DNA from: Purpureocillium takamizusanense
Lineage: Eukaryota; Ascomycota; Sordariomycetes; Hypocreales; Ophiocordycipitaceae
Direction: 5' to 3'
NCBI RefSeq assembly: GCF_022605165.1
Contig: NC_063078.1
Coordinates: 496,001-560,000, forward strand
Length of the DNA stretch: 64,000 nucleotides
The notes below the pieces were generated by a model. It was not told where the DNA came from and did not search any database. It was given only the letters and a program-made list of their open reading frames with translations. How positions within the stretch are numbered: position 1 is the first letter of the stretch; each line of letters opens with the position of its first letter. Position numbers and translations under genes: made by a program. Below, one piece after another: positions 1 through 11,859 of the stretch.

Positions 1-604
1 CTCGTGGACCCTTTGGGACGCGTCCACGCCATCGGCTACCTCCGCGGAAGGGAGGAGCTGGCGTGAGCGCTATCTGGAACTCACCTTCGGGTCGGGCGCG
101 TACGTCCCTTATGAGGATCTCGTCAGGGAGGCAGCTAGCCAGGTCGGGTTACCGGGATCTGCCCCTGATGCTTTGCTACGCAACTGGCAAAATCTCCTGC
201 CATGGCCCGAGGCCGCAGGAGTTCTCCGCGAACTGAAGGCACGGGGGTATAAGCTTGGTGTGGTGACAAATTGCTCGAGGTACCTAGGGCACGCTGCAGC
301 CGAAAGGGTGAATGTCCATGGGAGTGCTGGAAGCCCAGACGACATGTTTGAAGCTGTCGTTACAGCTGAAGAGGCAGGGTTTTACAAACCTGCCGAGCAA
401 GCTTATAGGGCTGTCCTGGATGCGATGGGCGTTGACGCTCGCGATGTGTTATTTGTTGCTGGCAGCGCAGGCGATGTCGAGGGCGCCACAAATGCTGGCA
501 TGAAAGTTGTTTGGCACAACCGCGTCGGGTTGGGCAAAAAGGGTGGGGCAGTTCCGCTGAAGGAGGCTGGAACACTCGATGACACTCTGAGAGACTTTCT
601 GTGA
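1..604 (+). CDS. HAD-superfamily hydrolase, haloacid-dehalogenase-like (5' partial)
   Basis: The frame is open from the window edge (codons from base 2) to a TGA at 602-604, leaving about 200 C-terminal residues; the start and the nucleophile Asp motif lie upstream of the window. Visible family signatures are the helical cap segment with W-R-E-R-Y-L-E, a T-N-C stretch after a hydrophobic strand (VVTNC, motif II position), an E-A-G-F-Y-K-P motif supplying the motif III lysine, and F-V-A-G-S-A-G-D-V-E-G-A followed by A-G-M-K-V-V-W-H-N-R, the motif IV acidic loop. Enzymes of this family act on haloacids or phosphate monoesters through a covalent Asp intermediate; the substrate cannot be told. 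No intron is seen in the visible part. The next gene starts 303 bp downstream on the same strand. Confidence 0.85.
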   Translation, partial: SWTLWDASTPSATSAEGRSWRERYLELTFGSGAYVPYEDLVREAASQVGLPGSAPDALLRNWQNLLPWPEAAGVLRELKARGYKLGVVTNCSRYLGHAAAERVNVHGSAGSPDDMFEAVVTAEEAGFYKPAEQAYRAVLDAMGVDARDVLFVAGSAGDVEGATNAGMKVVWHNRVGLGKKGGAVPLKEAGTLDDTLRDFL

Positions 605-907
605 AGGTATTGTCGGGGGAATCGTTGTCCTACACTCTGGCCGCAGCCATCAGCCACACACAATCGTTATATCCGAATAATTGCACTCGCGGATACGACT
701 AGAGCTTCAATATAGCAATAGAGTAAAGTTCACGAGTTGAACCCCCCCTCAGGTCTATTCCATGGCCTCGCTCGTCCCTACCTCCTGGCTCGTGCCTTCC
801 GCTCAACTTCCCTTTCCTATCAGGTTGAGCGTGACCAGTCGATCACCACGTGTTTGCAACGTCCTTCAACTACTGTCAAGTTTAATGAACCGTTTTATCC
901 ATTTCCG
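605..907 (+). promoter_or_regulatory. Intergenic spacer upstream of zinc-cluster gene
   Basis: This 303 bp spacer separates the hydrolase stop from the chosen start of the zinc-cluster regulator. It holds a palindromic CACGTG E-box at 847-852 and a short C-run near 740. An in-frame upstream ATG at 737 would add 57 residues to the regulator, but they look like leader sequence. No other gene is seen. Confidence 0.3.
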
Positions 908-3072
908 ATGTATAAACCAGCTCCGCCCCGTCCAAAAAAGACCAGAATTGTGCGCACGCGCACCGGATGTAGCACGTGCAGGAAAAGACGCACAAAGGTC
1001 GCGCATTCCAGAATCACCGTGGAAGCAATTACTTTGAAACTCACACGCTATGATAGTGTGACGAGAAGAAGCCTTCATGCGGCACCTGCTCAAGACTTGG
1101 ACTAACATGCCAACAATCCCCGCCAAAATTTGAGTTCAAAAACGTTTCATTCTCTTCGGCCAAGTTTCAACAGCAAAACAAGGCATACACGGCTGCTGCT
1201 GCTGCTGCTTCTGGCTTTAGCAATTCAGCTGATGATGCTCCACAGCGGTGCCAGCTTGGTTTGCGAGAAGATAATCGTGGTGCGGACTCATCAATTGACT
1301 GGCTCGTCGGTTTATCGGCGGAACCGGAACGTTCTTTGTTCCACGACGAATTCTTCTGGACATTGGCTGAAGTTTCACAGGCCAATACCGATCGAATTTT
1401 CTTCGATGAGATTGTTGACTCGGGCCTTCAATCAGACCATGGCAGATTCGTAAACGACAGCTTCCAGCTTTGTCTTGCAAGTGCATGCGAGACCGGCAAT
1501 ACCACGCAGGTTATTCCAGCACCCGCCTACACTGCAGTCCAATCAGAGAAAAAGGACCTTGAATGCACTGATGAGTCGCTCTCGAATATGCCTGCTGCTG
1601 TCCTTCCTCATCGAGACGCCATTCACGTCGTCACGTTTTACATGGATGTCTGGACGAAGCAGTGTCTCCCGGCGCTCCACGTAGCATTCCACAATCTACG
1701 CAATTCGTCGCCGCTCATCACAAATATCATGGTCACTCTCTCGGCCTGTCGCTTGAGCCGAACGCAACCGCAGAGGAAGTTGTTTAAGGCGTCGGCCTGT
1801 CCTGGACTGTGCTTCCGGCCGGATGCTGGTCATGAGTCTCTTAGCTGTGAGCACTATGGTGCTGCTATGCGCAAGATGGCGAGGTGGAGTCATCAAGATT
1901 TCGACGCCCAGCCGATCGTCGGCCTAGCTGTGCTGGTCCTCTTTTGCTACTTGGAGTCGTCCATGGGCAACTTCCGGGAGTTTCGCCTCCACTCTGAGGC
2001 CATTAAGACGCTGTTAAGGCGATACACCAGCCATGTGGTTTCTAAGGGGGCTGAACTGCTTGCTGCATGGGTCGAAATCGACGTACAAAACTGGTGGCGG
2101 AGGGCATATTTCAGCACACCAGACTTCCCACGGAGCCCTGGTTTTGAGTCGCTTCACCCTCAACTGGAAGCTGCTCTAATTGCAACTGCTGACCGAAGGG
2201 CGATTATCCTCTCTATTCTTTGCGAGTCTCATCGTCTCAATACTGCGGCTATTCTTTCATGCTGGGATGCCTTCAAGGACAACGATTCGACAACAATATC
2301 GTATAGTACATCACCCCGCCCAACTGCTACGGGAACAACACAACGAACGAAGCCGACTACGCTCACTGAGTACGTGGCCTTGTTGAAAACTCAATCCGAA
2401 ATGTTGAACGGCTGGCATGCCTTCCTTCCCGGCCATGATCTACCTATGTCCAGCCACCAGGAACAGATACACCCAGCACAGGGCGAGCCACTTTTTCAAC
2501 CGCTGCATTTCCGGTCGCACCGTTCAGCTATGAATTTTGCCTACTATGTTACCGCCAGAGTCATGCAATGCACTGGCCCATTTGAAAGTTTAGATGCTGC
2601 GTCCCCAGGCTGTGTCGACCTGGACGTAGCGTATCAAGAAGCAGAGATTTGGATCTCAATCCTCCTCCGCATAGCGGCTGGAATTGACTGGGATGAATGC
2701 ATCCAATCGAACGTCTACTCCGTCGGATTCACAGGCCTCCTGCTCGCCTGCTCCCTTCGCACTCGCAGCCACGTTGTTGGACTTTGGGTGCAGAACTGGC
2801 TGGAGGAGCGGTTGATGGGGGACGACTTTGAGGAAGGGAACTTCCCCGTGTTTCAAATTCTCGACACAATACGTCTCATCAACGACGAGCGCAGCCGTGG
2901 GTGGGACGTGCTTGCGTTATTCCAGACGGTGGACGACGGAGGTGGCAGCGGCAAGTTCGGTTCGTATCACAGCCAGTGTATGGGTTCTCTATGGGTCTAC
3001 GGGAGATGTAGAGATACTGGAGATATGTGTTTGTATCGCAGGTCATTGAGAATGACTGGTATGAATAGTTGA
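908..3072 (+). CDS. Zn(II)2Cys6 fungal transcription factor
   Basis: Two exons, 908-997 and 1057-3072, encode about 701 residues. Joining them gives a complete zinc cluster, C-x2-C-x6-C-x6-C-x2-C-x6-C, with Cys21, 24, 31, 38, 41 and 48, preceded by a basic arm (R-T-R-T-G). The 59 nt intron lies just before the third cysteine. Its donor is GTCGCG, unusual at +3, but an in-frame TAG ends exactly at the acceptor, so the intron must be removed. An alanine run follows at about residues 68-73, and the long C-terminal part resembles the helical fungal-specific regulatory domain (PF11951-type, family guess). It probably binds CGG-type DNA elements in the nucleus. It sits just upstream of a D-serine dehydratase-type gene on the same strand, so local control is possible but not shown. 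Confidence 0.85.
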
Positions 3073-3815
3073 CTTTCCATTCAAATTTATTAATAACGAA
3101 TTATTCGCCACCCTCGTCACTGTCGGGATCATGGACCTCATTGCCGCTTCAGCTACTGAAGAAAATTTGAGGCGCTGTGGCCTGAACTGTTTCGTCAAAA
3201 AGCAGCATCAGAGTGAGGTGCGGCAATCAGCGCCGGTCATCTCACGCAGGGTTGGGAATTGTGCCAGTGCGGTGCGTCTCAGACGGACACCAACGCGCGG
3301 CGGGTGATGGTGGAGGTTGGTAAGGGTGTGTCCACGTTGCCAGGCTTTGTGTCTTGGACAATCCAAGCTACCACGGTGAGGCTTATCATCGGTCCCGCGC
3401 ACCCGATCGGGTAAGGGCCCTGTGCCACGACTGGACTTGCATGAGCGATGCCAAGAAAGGGGCCACAACTTCTCCAGCTCTATCACGTCAAATATGTTGC
3501 CGAGTCTTCACACACTCACCATCAGGCGTTGCGTTGGATATGCGCACCCTTACTGTAATAGTAGAAGCTACTACCGGTAGGTTGCGTTCATCGTTTCGGA
3601 CCACCCGTTTGGGCAATTAACATCGGGTGCTGCCGGAGCGCGGAAATCGATATGCAGCCACGAGGCTCCACATGATTTCCAGCAGCCCCCGAACGTTGAT
3701 CAACTTCAAAAAGATGCGGCACCTCGAACGGCTAGATTCAGTTTATTCAACCGCCCCGAATCATTTTTTAAATCAGTCACGGACCAGCCATTTCCTCTGC
3801 TGCCAATTAAACACT
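3073..3815. other. Intergenic, no gene seen
   Basis: This 743 bp spacer lies between the zinc-cluster gene and the D-serine dehydratase-type gene. Short frames in it show no recognisable protein. Its distal part must hold the promoter of the downstream gene; a T-run with flanking A/T near 3764-3775 is the only compositional feature I note. Confidence 0.4.
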
Positions 3816-5274
3816 ATGGCTGGGTCGCAGAAGACTGACGCTCACGTCGAAGACATGTGGCAATTATGCATCGGCAAAGACATCTATCAAGTCCCTAAGC
3901 CCACTGTGGTGCTTGATAGAGCCAAGATGCAACGACACTGTCAGTCTCTGCTGGATGCTGTGGACCACCTTGGAGTGGACTTTCGGGCGCATGTCAAGAC
4001 ACATAAAGTAATCTCCTGAATCCCATACGCCCAAGGTCGGCCTCTCATCAAGACTGACATTCAAACAACAGACCAAGGAAGGTGTCCGTCTGCAAGCTGG
4101 CGAAACTAGAAGAGATGTCCGGTTGGTGGCGTCGACTATTGCAGAAATGGAGTACCTACTGCCTGTTCTGTATGAGTTCAGAAACAGCGGGCGGAATATC
4201 AACGTGCTATATGGTATCCCGCTGCCACTGTCCCAAGTCGGGAGACTCGCGGATCTTGGCCGGAAATTGGGCCGAGGGAGCATATCTATTCTCGTTGACC
4301 ACATAGCCCAGCTAATCCCCGTCTCCCGGTTTTTCGAACAAGCGGGATTCCCAGTCGACGTATACTTAAAGGTGGACACGGGTTATCACCGCGCAGGCCT
4401 TCCACCATCCAGCATCAATAAAGACGAGTTAGTCGTTAGGTTGATGCAACTTGAAGGTGAGGGAAAACTCCGCTTCGTTGGTCTCTACTCCCACAGCAGT
4501 CTCAGCTACAACGACTCGACGCCGAAAGAGGCAATGGCCAATCTCGAAGGCGAAATCAACGGCTGCCTTGACGCTCTGTGTAGCAATGCACACATGTTTC
4601 CCAAAGGCAAGGACATTACAATTAGCGTTGGGGCCTCGCCTCAAGTAACAGCAGTCCAAAACCTAATGGCACCTGAAGACAACATTTTTGAACACACCGA
4701 ACGATTAAGGAAAACAATGCAAAAGGTCATAAATGGCTACCCGGCTGGGCTCTCCACAAAGCTGGAACTTCATGCCGGCGTATACTCGGTTCTCGACGTA
4801 CAGCAACTTTCCACCCGGGCGCGGGTTCAGCTTGGCGACTATGAGGATGAAATTGCCATTTCTGTCATGGCAGAGGTCTGCAGCATCTACAACAATGGCG
4901 AGCGACGGCAGCCCGAGGCTCTTGTTGCGGTAGGCGTCTTGGGGTTGGGGCGAGAGCCATGCGCAGCATACGAGGGGTGGGGCGTTATCCATCGTGATGC
5001 ATACTCTCCTGGGGCAAAACCTAACCGCCGCCTGATTGTCAGCCGAGTCAGCCAAGAACACTGCATCGTATCATGGGAACGGGGAGCTGGGGCTGAGATC
5101 CAGGGGAGTCTGCCTCCGATACCACTTGAAGTCGGTCAGACTGTTCGCATATATCCAAATCATGCTTGTATCACTGGAGCCTTGTACGGGCGCTATTTGG
5201 TGGTGGACTCTTCCAGCGATGGGCAGGATGAGACTCGAGTGGTTGACGTCTGGACAAGAGCAAGCGGATGGTAG
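3816..5274 (+). CDS. D-serine dehydratase / D-threonine aldolase-type PLP enzyme
   Basis: Exons 3816-4007 and 4072-5274 give 464 residues. The 64 nt intron (GTAATC...CAACAG) joins H-V-K-T-H-K to T-K-E-G-V-R-L-Q-A-G, a continuous stretch typical of eukaryotic D-serine dehydratases. The N-terminal part is an alanine-racemase-like PLP barrel; the Schiff-base lysine should lie in HVKTHK (Lys61 by analogy). The C-terminal zinc site is visible as P-N-H-A-C (His428, Cys430). Known members such as yeast Dsd1 convert D-serine to pyruvate and ammonia using PLP and zinc; D-threonine aldolases share the fold, so the substrate is not settled. Start chosen at the ATG giving M-A-G-S-Q; the longer upstream frame looks non-coding. 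Length fits the family, which runs a little over 400 residues. Confidence 0.9.
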
Positions 5275-5539
5275 TCTCTCGCGGGTGTACTTACCGGTTA
5301 CTTCTGGAGGAAAAGTCACAGGTCCCAATTGTTACCTAAAGAACCCGTAAAGTGATTGCCAAGCACTACATCGAGTTTAGTACTTTTGCTAACGTGTGCG
5401 CCAAATATCCGATGTCTCGTACAAATCACATTGCTCGGGAGACTCGCGATCACCATGACAATAATAGCGGTTTCCCGCAGTGCAGACTTGAGGCAGGGGA
5501 AGCGTTTAGAGCTTACGATAGGCCTTATTAATGCGGTAT

Positions 5540-5660
5540 ATCACTAATAGGAGTAGATAAAGGATTATATAGTTATGGGTCTGCGCCCTCTCTATTATAT
5601 ATAAATCGCTTACTAATTTAAGAATGACTAACTTTTATATATAAAATATATCCTTGCATA
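5540..5660. other. AT-rich patch in GC-rich surroundings
   Basis: About 120 bp rich in TA, with TTATATATAAA-like strings, contrast with the GC-rich neighbourhood. It could be an eroded, RIP-mutated repeat remnant or simply a terminator/spacer of the D-serine dehydratase-type gene. No transposon ends or coding remnants are visible. Confidence 0.3.
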
Positions 5661-6075
5661 CGTTCAATCAGGGTCGTGGATCAGGGCCTTTCTTTTTTTT
5701 TTTTTTTTAGTAACGGTCGGTCGGTAGTGACTGATATCTAACGGGGTTTAGAACGGCTGGACTGAAAAACTCGGTCGATGCTGGGATGCTGGGGTTTGTT
5801 AGCGCGATCCCACGTGCAGCAGCGGTGGAGGGGATGACGGAGGCCAGTGCGCGCTTGGGTGCATTGTAGGCATGTGTGCACGTCCATGTGTAGCGTGTAA
5901 GAGAGAGAAATGTGATGATGCTCGCGAAACATGGCAACATGGTTGTAGCCTGCTCGGCTGCTCTGGCGCGACCATGGCGGTGAGCGATACCATACGAACA
6001 TAGAGAGACGGAGTGACAGACAGCCCGCATCACCAACTTGAACCCTTGACGATGCATGCGTGCGCAGAGAGACGA

Positions 6076-6105
6076 CATCATCATCATCATCATCATCATC
6101 ATCAC
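6076..6105. repeat. (CAT)n microsatellite
   Basis: Nine CAT units followed by one CAC lie in the gene-free region. The array creates His-, Ile- or Ser-run frames that should not be taken as genes. Confidence 0.9.
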
Positions 6106-7926
6106 GCACCTGCTGCTCATCTCACTCAACGGCCCGGCCCGGGACACCGCCGCCCCCCCGCGTCTCAAACATGCCTACTTCGTACTCTCTTGCTCGCTCT
6201 CTACCCACGGAAGCTTTCTGCTCCGAGTGAGTCTGAGTGAGTGAGTGAATGAATGAGCGGGTGCCCAATCGGGGGCCGCGACGCGCCTGGCGCTCTCTCG
6301 CGCTCGGAGACGGCAGCGCCGTCCTACAGCCTACCTACATTTCAACTAACCGAACTAACAATGGACGACGGGGGCCAGCGTGGGCTAGATGGCAGTGGGC
6401 TCGGAGAGAGCAGTATCCGGGGAAATGCGGCCCCTGGGGCTTACCGAGGTATCAAGAGCGCCGAACTGCTGCTGCTGCTGCTAGGCTCTTCGACAAGGGA
6501 CGGGCCGACGGGACGGGAGCTTTGGCCCCCCCCCTTCCCTCCCTGGGGGCTGGCTGGGTGTCGGCTGATGATCATGCCGAGTATGATGTAAAATGACTGA
6601 TTAGAAAGACGGCCAATTTTTCCAAATTTTTTTTTTTTAAAAAAAACCTTTTTTGGACCAGGTGTGTGCTCCTATGCAGGAGTCGATGTCACCGCCCTCG
6701 ATGTGACTTCCAGTCGTCACGCCTGCGTCTGGCCGCGCGGCTAATAAGCATCTGCATCACATGCAGTGCCCGCGGTGGTGATGGCGGCGGTGGTCAAGCT
6801 AAAGCCCCAGGCAGGGGATTTCGACAGGTCGAAGCCCGGGCGAGACATGCCATGCCATGCGCAGCGCGCGGGGTGAAGCCGGGAGTGCAGTGCAGTGCCA
6901 TGCGTAGTACTCAGAGTAGTACGTGCATACTAAATGCATACTACTAAACTCCATGCGAAGTAGTTACAGTGTGTCGATGTCTGTGCGGGAGCTCCTGCAG
7001 GTCTCCCCCAAGCTTTCGTGTATGTAAGGCAGTACATTCAGAGTCACCCCCCACACAGAATATTTATTTCTGCCTGTTCTTAGATCTCTGATCCTACCTG
7101 TATGTACTACGTCCTTACCAGGTTATGTGCTGCCCGTTTTCTGTCGCTTCAGTACGAAAAGGGAAAGAGAAGAAGAAAATCCTCTTGGGCTCACTCGCAC
7201 GCCCGTCGTCGTCAAAAGAGCTAGAAGAAGAAAAATAAATAAAAAGAGGACAAGGAAGTGAAGCCGAGGCGGCGTGCCATGTCCCGGCAGACGGGACAAA
7301 GCACGCACGCACGCGCGCGCTTGCTTGCCCGCCCCATGCGCGCACATCGAGATTGAGACGAGACAAATGCCAATGCGACACATCATCCCACGCACGTCTC
7401 CGGGGAGCCGTCGTCCCACGTCCGCGCTGCTGAATCCTACTATTTCGAGACACGCGACGAGGATGACGATGGTTCCGTGGATGGGAAAGTGAGGCAATCC
7501 CTCACTTTACCTTTTTTTTTTTTTTTTTTTAACTCGATATTACTTACACTGTGCTTTGTAGCCATACAGACAAGGCACTTGAGTAGGCAGGCAAGTAGTT
7601 CCTAGGTTGATGGGTAGTTACGAAGTAGGTAGCACCGGGCTGAGACGGACTTTTGAGGCAGACCCTTGAACGAGAGCGAGCGAGAGGGAGGTGGCCAAGC
7701 AAGCAGGGCCGTTTGGACGATAACGCAAGACGAAACGCCAACCACCACCACCACCACCACATCCTCGGGTTGGTAGCCTCTTTCTCTGCTCTCTACCTCC
7801 CTCCCTCTATGTCACTCCTCGACTGCCATATGCTGATGCTGCTTTGCTGGGTCGGTTCTTGACGCCCCAATGGGCACCGCCCCCGGTCCGAGCCACGGCA
7901 CGGCATCCATCCATCCAAGTCGACTG

Positions 7927-7972
7927 GCGCCGCGAGTCGTGCGCCGCGAGTCGTGACGACGACGGCGACGAC

Positions 7973-8006
<34 letters not shown>

Positions 8007-8014
8007 ACGACGAC
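7927..8014. repeat. 14-bp tandem duplication plus GAC/GGC triplet array
   Basis: A 14-bp unit, GCGCCGCGAGTCGT, occurs twice head to tail (7927-7940 and 7941-7954). It runs directly into 20 perfect triplets (7955-8014), all GAC except four interspersed GGC. The array reads as poly-Asp on one strand and poly-Val/Arg/Ser on the other, but no flanking frame is protein-like. Confidence 0.9.
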
Positions 8015-8708
8015 ATGCCACTCCTTCATTCCTTCGTTCGTTGCGTGCGCAGCCGCCAAGGCGCACACACATCCTCCACATGCACTCCCCAAGCCTCCCT
8101 CCCTCCCTGCGTGTTTCCAGAATTAGAAAATTCGTCAGCAAAAAGATCTTCTTGTGTGTGTGAGTGAGTGTGTCTGTCTCTCTCCCTCTTTTCTCTACGT
8201 CTTTCCCTTGGGATCTTTTTCGTCTTCTCTTTGTTGTGCCAAATTCTTGGTTCGGCTGCAGGCTCCCTCCCTCCCTCCTCCTCCCCTCCACACACATGTA
8301 CACATACCCCCCCCGGCAACCCATCATCATCATCATCCATCGCCCGGCTTGCAGGTTGGTTATGTACGGATACTTCGTACAGCGCGGGCAGACCCGGATT
8401 CCGGTGCCCGGTCTGTGCCTGTCCGTTCCGGGCCCCGGAGAGACCGGTCTGCAGGGTATCGTCATAGTAACATGTTTTTTTTTTGGGGGGGGGGTTCGTT
8501 TCCGCAGCAGTAGCAGCGGCGGCAGCGGTGACGTCTAACGGAACCTGGGGGTGGGGGGAAAGGGGTTTAAACCTGCTCCTTTGCTGTGCTGCTGCTGCGG
8601 TCTTTTGCTCGCCAGCCCCCGCCCCCCCCCAGCTTCACAATCAGACGCCAAGGGGGGGTGCGTTGGGCGAGCTGCTGCACATGCGTGCGTGTGTGTCGGG
8701 TGTGGTGT

Positions 8709-8738
8709 GCTTGCTTGCTTGCTTGCTTGCTTGCTTGA
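8709..8738. repeat. (CTTG)n microsatellite
   Basis: About seven units of a CTTG/TTGC tetramer lie in the CT-rich upstream region. Confidence 0.85.
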
Positions 8739-9251
8739 TCGCTGCGTGCGAGCGCCTCTTTGTGCCTGATTATCCCGCGCCGCGTCTCTCCGTCCCTGCC
8801 CGTCTGGTTGTCTGTTTGAACCAAGTCGATTTGTTGACTCGCTCTCTCTCTCGCTCTCTGCGCCTCTTTCTTCACCGTCGCCCTGCCCTGCCATGCCCTG
8901 CGCCGCCCGCCCGCCCCGTCAGGTCAGGCCCTCTGCTTCACCCAGCGGCGGCGGGAACCCCTGCAGGCACAAGTTCACAGCCTGTCTTGCCCACTCATTG
9001 CACCCGCCTCCTGCTGTTGCTGCTGCTGCTGCTCCTCCTCCTCCTCCATTCTCCTCCTCCACGCCCCTCCCCCCCCGGTCCTGCAATGGGGCGCCGCCGC
9101 CGCCGCCGCCCGCTCACAGACTAAATCCCGGCAGCGCGGATGCGGACCCCCTCCCCGGTCCCTGGCGGAAGAAATCCAATCCTTCCTTTCAGGCACCAAA
9201 CTTGGTTCTCGGTCGCGAGCGGGAGAGCCGACGGGACGACGATCAGGCCAA

Positions 9252-9300
9252 ACCAGACCAGACCAGACCAGACCAGGCCAGGCCAGGCCAGGCCAAGCCA
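9252..9300. repeat. Pentanucleotide tandem (CCAGA then CCAGG)
   Basis: Consecutive five-base units run for about 49 bp, first as CCAGA then as CCAGG, with one variant near the end. Other pentamer arrays lie at 11326-11350, 14106-14129 and 22740-22798. Confidence 0.85.
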
Positions 9301-11859
9301 GGCGGACGGGAAGGGGGATGGATGATGATGGATGGAATGCATGGACCGACAGGACAGGCAAGTGCATGGCGACGCCCCCCCGGTTCCTCGCTCGCTGTGG
9401 CTCGGCCGAACGCCGAACGAACGGTTCTTTTACATTATTTCTATCACATTATTTCTGATTAATTTTTGCAAGTTCTTTTTGGACCGTGGTTTGTGCTTGT
9501 AGTGAGTGTTCTAGACGTTTGAAACGGCGCGTCATCCGTCACTGGACGGGTGGCTTCCACGAGCTCCTCTTGGTATCCTTGCGTGTTAATCGCAGTCCCT
9601 GGTTATTGCTACGCTCCGCAAGTTGAGCCACAGATGTGTGCAGTTGGGCCCTCGTTCGTGGCCCCTCGACTGTGACTTTGAACTCTTGGCTCCCGAGTCT
9701 TGGCTGTGCTCGTCCAATTCCGTCCGCAGGGACCCTCCCCCCCCCTTCCCCCAGATAGACAGGCTGCTGCTGCTCCCCGGCTTCCATCCCCCCTCTCCCT
9801 CGCCCCCCACCACCACCACCATCTCGGCCAGGGATCAGGGAGTCAGTCAGTCAGGGACTCAGGGACATTGAATCGTCTGTCTGTCTGTCCATCTGTCTGC
9901 TGCCCCTGTTCGTCTACATCCTTTCTTCTTTACGTATTTCTCTCTGCTGCTGCTGCTGCTGCTGCTTCTTCAAATCTTTTCTTCTTTTCCGCCCTTAGCT
10001 GTCAACACAACAGTGCGCCCGCCCGCCCGTCCGGCTCGCTTGCTTTGCTTTTGCTTTTGCTGCTACTTGCTTGGCTCGTTGCCTCGCTTGCGTCTCACTC
10101 ACCTCACACTGCTTGGTTGTTGCCTCAGCCAGCACTCTCTTTTTTCTCACTTCCTCACGGAGGTGAAGAGAGAGAGAGAGAGGCACGACATACATATCTT
10201 GCCGCCGCCGCCTGCACTGTCTCCCCCTCCCGGCCTCGTGTGCTGCAGAGCCAAGAAGCGAGCACGCCCCAGGCCCCTTCTATTCCCGACGAAAACGCGT
10301 TGGGCCTCTTCCGTCTCCTCGTCCACTCCGACGTACGACGGCCAAGGACGTGCACCGCTTCCTCGAAATAAAATAGAAAACTCTTTCCCATTTGTACAAA
10401 GTACAATACCAAAGCAGCCTCCGCCCCTGCCTTCCAACATCCGCATCCCACGTCGACGAGGAGGCGTCCCGCAGCATGCGCATTTGTGTCGGCTCGGCGA
10501 CAGAAACCTTTACACGTCACGTCATCCTCATCTCATCCTGATCCTCCCGGATCTCACAACCCGCAGGGTCCCGAAACACCGAGGCTAGGGCCCAACGACC
10601 AGCAACCAGGGTTGCCCGACCAGACGACGAGGCTCTCGGTCATTGCGCTGTCCATTGTCGACGTCGGCGAAGCTAAGACATACCACGGCCCTCGAGGAAG
10701 GGAAGAAGAAAAAAAGGGACAAGAAGGGACGTCCCCCCCCTCCTTCGCCATAAACCAACCGAGCTCTTCCCTCCCCACCCCCGGTCCCCGAAAGTCGACC
10801 TAGACCTGCAGCTCCAACCTCTGTCCAGCCTAGTCGCCTTCTTCCCCTGGCACCGGGCCGGCTATCTTCAAAGCAAGGCCGCCGCCATTCTCCCTATCTC
10901 AGGCGCTTTCTCTCCGTTCGTGGGCCCCCCCGTCGTCTGCGAAAACCTCCGTGCCCATCGCCCGACCGCCCGCCCGCCCTCACCGCCTTCCGGGGGTGTC
11001 TCTTCGGCGACAGAAAGACGACGGCCGTTTGTCTGCACTCGTCGGCTGCAGTCTCGGCACCTGCAGCGACCACCGCCCGAGCGACCGTGAGTGAAGAGGG
11101 GGAGGAGGACCAAGCGGCGGTCGTCTCGGACTGGCCAAGCAAGCTGCTGCCTGCCAAGGTACAGTATACTTGACGGCGGCAAGCAATCCATCCCTCGACA
11201 ACGGACGGACGGACAGACGGCGCTCACTCGCCCGTTGGGCCAACCCGCAGCGGCACCCGAGCGGCGCAACCGCCACTAGCTAATAAGGTATCACTGGAGC
11301 CAGCTAGCCCGGGCAACCACCTCGCCCGACCTGACCTGACCTGACCTGACCGGGGGGAGGGGGCCTCCACCGGCAGCAACGCACCGCACACCACTAGGGC
11401 ACCGCCCGCCGCTGTTGCTGCCACCGCCGGCGCGCGAGGGGGGCTGTTAAATACAACCGCCACTGCCCCGACCTCCACTGCCCTGCACCCGCCCCAACAG
11501 CGCACCGCTGGGCACCTCCATCACCCCCGACCCGACGCCAGTGCGGCACCCGCACACACCTCACCTACGGGCACGCACCGGGCTACCTACACACAACACA
11601 ACACACCAGACACGCCAGACTTGCATACCTGGGCTGCCAGTGCACTACTAACACCTACTACACCCACGCGAGCACACCAACCCTGCCAACGCTCCGGCGC
11701 CGGGCAAAAATCTGCCAACCCCGAGACAGAAACGGTCGATTACGCCAGCGCACATCATTATTATCACCACCACCACCACCACTACCACCACTGCTACACC
11801 ACCACCGCAACCGCCGCCACCACCACCACAATCGCACGCCGCGCGCATCGCGACGAGCC

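Larger units (their letters stand above)
5275..8400. other. Gene-free region with AT-rich patch and microsatellites
   Basis: No frame here looks like a real protein; those present come from triplet runs. Contents: an AT-rich patch near 5540-5660, a T-run at 5693-5708, a (CAT)n array at 6076-6105, facing T and A runs at about 6625-6657, a T19 run at 7512-7530, an (ACC)n stretch at 7741-7760 and a 20-unit GAC/GGC array ending at 8014. Confidence 0.5.
8401..11859 (+). promoter_or_regulatory. CT-rich upstream region of the RSR1-type GTPase
   Basis: The + strand is strongly biased to C and T, with many TCTCTC, CTGCTG and GCTTGC runs and few ATGs in good context; frames across it are low-complexity Ser/Pro/Leu/Cys strings. 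It probably holds promoter and 5' leader sequence of the GTPase gene, and possibly leader introns. Tandem units include (CTTG)n near 8709-8738, pentamers at 9252-9300 and 11326-11350, and CTG runs near 9946-9965. I see no second gene. Confidence 0.4.
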
